Shown in pieces: positions 8,355 through 10,060 of a stretch of DNA of 10,060 nucleotides. The stretch spans positions 1 through 10,060 of the forward strand of contig CAMYJY010000050.1 in assembly GCA_947258835.1 (NCBI GenBank), read 5' to 3'. This DNA comes from an uncultured Pirellulales bacterium. GTDB lineage: Bacteria; Planctomycetota; Planctomycetia; Pirellulales; Lacipirellulaceae. Every line of letters begins with the position of its first letter. The first letter of the stretch is position 1. A model generated the notes under the pieces. The model ran no database searches and had not been told where the DNA came from. It was given only the letters and a program-made list of their open reading frames with translations. The position numbers were made by a program, and so were the translations under genes.

Positions 8355-9542
8355 ATGCTCCTCTTTCACGAAACAACCCAGCGCCGCGTTTGTCGCGTGC
8401 TGTTTCTTATCTGTGGGGTGTTGCCCGCGCTGCTGACGTGCGGGTGGATTGGTTACGTGTACCGACCTTGGCGGTTGGCGGATTGGCAGCAGACGCTGAG
8501 CCATGAGTTGCACGTGCGGGTCACCGTGGGAGGCCTGGCGCGTCCGCGGCCTGGGGTCACACGTCTGGACGACGTCTGCCTGGCCGATTTGCACAGCGGG
8601 CGTCCGCTGGCGCGGCTGGCAACCGTGACGGGTCACTGGGAAGACAGGCGGCTATGCTTGGCGGCGGAAGTATTGGAGGTGGAAGTTGAGCAATTACCCC
8701 AGCTAGCCCGTGCCCTGGGCACTTGGATGGCGACCTCCGCGCGGACCTCGCTCGCGCTGCGGGCGGACAGGCTCAAGTTTGTCACGGCAGCAGCGGCCGA
8801 CACAGCCTGGTCAAAATTTCAGTTTTCCACGGCCCATGCGGGCCCCAGTGGATTCCACGTGCGGCTGCAGGCCCAGCCTACCGCTGCCGGACCGCCGGTG
8901 CGGATGCGTCTGGCCAGCCAGTCGGCGGACGCCGCGGCTTGGTTGCAAGCGACGCTGGATGTCCGTGAGACGGGCGTACCGGCCTGGCTGTTGGCCCAAC
9001 TGGTACCGGGCGGATGGCAGCGGATGGGTGCTGCTAAGTTTCAAGGCCAGGCGGAGCTGGCCTGGCATCCCAGCTATCAGCAAGGCACCTTGCAAGGTCG
9101 CCTCGTAGGGGTGGATCTGGCCCGCTGGTTGGGTGACGAGACCGACCGCCAGCTTCAGGGCGTGGCCCATTTGGAATTGCGGCAGGTGGTGTGGCAAGAT
9201 CAGCAGCTCCAGCGGGTGGAGGGCAGTTTGCAGGCCGCGTCGGGGCGGGCCAGTCCCGCGTTGCTCGTGGCGGCAGAGAAAATAATGGGTTGCACGCTGA
9301 CCCCTGCCCTGCACGCACACGCCGCCCGTAGCGGGGGTGATTTTTTCCCTTTTGACGAGCTGGCTTTTCGTTTTCAGCTGAGTCGTAACGGGATTCAGCT
9401 GGCAGGTGCCTGTGCGCCAGGTGGTCTGATGGTCCACCAAAATCAGCCCTTGGTGCTGGAGCCCAGTACGATCATGCCTCTCGCCCAGCTCGTGCAGCTG
9501 CTCCACTTACCGGTGGCCGGTTGGTTGCCGGATACCCAAGCC
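8355..9542 (+). CDS. membrane-anchored protein of unknown function, cut off at a probable sequence join
   Basis: At least 396 residues are credible. An N-terminal transmembrane segment (about 13-34, VCRVLFLICGVLPALLTCGW) follows Arg10-Arg11, suggesting a cytoplasmic N-terminus and a large periplasmic or extracytoplasmic part. The following part (VRVTVGGLARPRPGVTRLDDVCLADLHSGRPLARLATV) and later strand-rich segments look like AsmA/DUF3971-type proteins, but this is only a resemblance. No catalytic motif is recognised. The start ATG lies directly at the edge of the truncated last 47-bp repeat, with no ribosome binding site. The open frame continues to 9881, but from about 9543 it is the antisense of a clear miaB gene, so the true C-terminus is probably missing. 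Confidence 0.65.
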
Positions 9543-9544
9543 GC

Positions 9545-10060
9545 TCAGGCCACCGCCCGCGGCTCATCGTCCACGCGGATGCCGCGCAGGCTGTTGGGCA
9601 GTGCCTCGGTCACGCGCACGCGGACGAACGTCCCGATGAGCGACGCCGGGGCCGCGAAGTTCACCACCCGGTTGTTGTCGGTGCGCCCGCTCATCTGCGC
9701 CGGATCCTTCTTCGACGGCTTCTCGACCAGCACGCGCTGCACCGAGCCGACCATCGCGGCGCTCGCCTTCGCGGCAAGCTCGTCGATGCGTGCCTGCAGG
9801 CGCGCGAGCCGGGCCTTCTTGCATGCAACGGGCAGATGGTCGGCGAACCCGGCCGCCGGCGTGCCCGGGCGAGCGCTGTAGACGAAGCTGAACGACTGGT
9901 CGAAGCCGACCACGTCGATGAGCTCCATCGTCGCCTCGAAGTCCGCGTCGGTCTCGCCCGGAAACCCGACGATGAAATCCGAGGACAGCGAGATATCGGG
10001 CCGGGCCCGGCGCAGGCGATCCACCTTCTCGCGGTAATCGGCAGCCCGGTAGCCACGCTT
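9545..10060 (-). CDS. miaB: tRNA-2-methylthio-N6-dimethylallyladenosine synthase MiaB, C-terminal part
   Basis: The last 171 residues of a radical SAM methylthiotransferase that adds the methylthio group to i6A37 of tRNAs; the N-terminal part with both iron-sulphur clusters lies beyond the window end. The fragment begins KRGYRAADYREKV and continues through the end of the radical SAM barrel (ISLSSDFIVGFPGETDADFE, FDQSFSFVYSARPGTPAAGF) into the TRAM domain (VQRVLVEKPSKKDPAQMSGR, then NNRVVNF and VRVRVTEALPNSLRG). The sequence resembles gammaproteobacterial MiaB, and its codon third positions are very GC-rich. The 60 bases at 9601-9660 are 73% GC against 57% at 9361-9420. It is tail to tail with the membrane protein frame, only two bases beyond that gene's credible end, which suggests an artificial join. 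Confidence 0.93.
   Translation of the reverse strand, partial: KRGYRAADYREKVDRLRRARPDISLSSDFIVGFPGETDADFEATMELIDVVGFDQSFSFVYSARPGTPAAGFADHLPVACKKARLARLQARIDELAAKASAAMVGSVQRVLVEKPSKKDPAQMSGRTDNNRVVNFAAPASLIGTFVRVRVTEALPNSLRGIRVDDEPRAVA

Noticed and set aside
9543..9881. C-terminal continuation of the membrane protein
   Set aside because: This stretch is the antisense of a clear MiaB coding region and has no independent protein character.

Overview
The window reads as a fragment of a moderately high-GC bacterial genome. The gene set, the protein flavour and the long repeat-filled spacers suggest a planctomycete of Pirellulales type, probably from a metagenome. This placement is inference from protein character, not from a database search.

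Layout from left to right. Positions 1-287 are non-coding and carry two strong hairpins. Positions 288-3119 (+) hold a complete alanyl-tRNA synthetase gene (alaS). Positions 3385-3756 (+) hold a small stand-alone STAS-like protein. A 37-nt hairpin (3792-3828) separates it from a convergent gene at 3833-5302 (-), which encodes a GH10 (xylanase-fold) protein that appears to have lost both catalytic glutamates. A spacer of about 150 bp with candidate divergent promoters leads to purC at 5456-6346 (+). A 528-bp spacer follows, with a composite array of 22-bp and 42-bp tandem repeats built on an ATTCCC-N8-GGGAAT palindrome, then a run of ten G. aroC (chorismate synthase) lies at 6875-8014 (+). The next spacer is filled by heptamer repeats in one orientation and 47-bp tandem repeats made of the same heptamers in the other. 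From 8355 (+) runs a membrane-anchored protein of unknown function whose start codon lies at the edge of the repeat array. Around 9540 the sequence changes character (higher GC, gammaproteobacterial-type protein), and the rest is the 3' part of a miaB gene on the minus strand.

The recognised genes are housekeeping genes of translation (alaS, miaB), purine synthesis (purC) and aromatic amino acid synthesis (aroC). They are spaced well apart and do not form an operon. No defence system, CRISPR array, transposase or tRNA gene was seen. The points most worth a second look are the catalytically degenerate GH10 protein, the two unusual repeat arrays, and the probable chimeric join near 9540.
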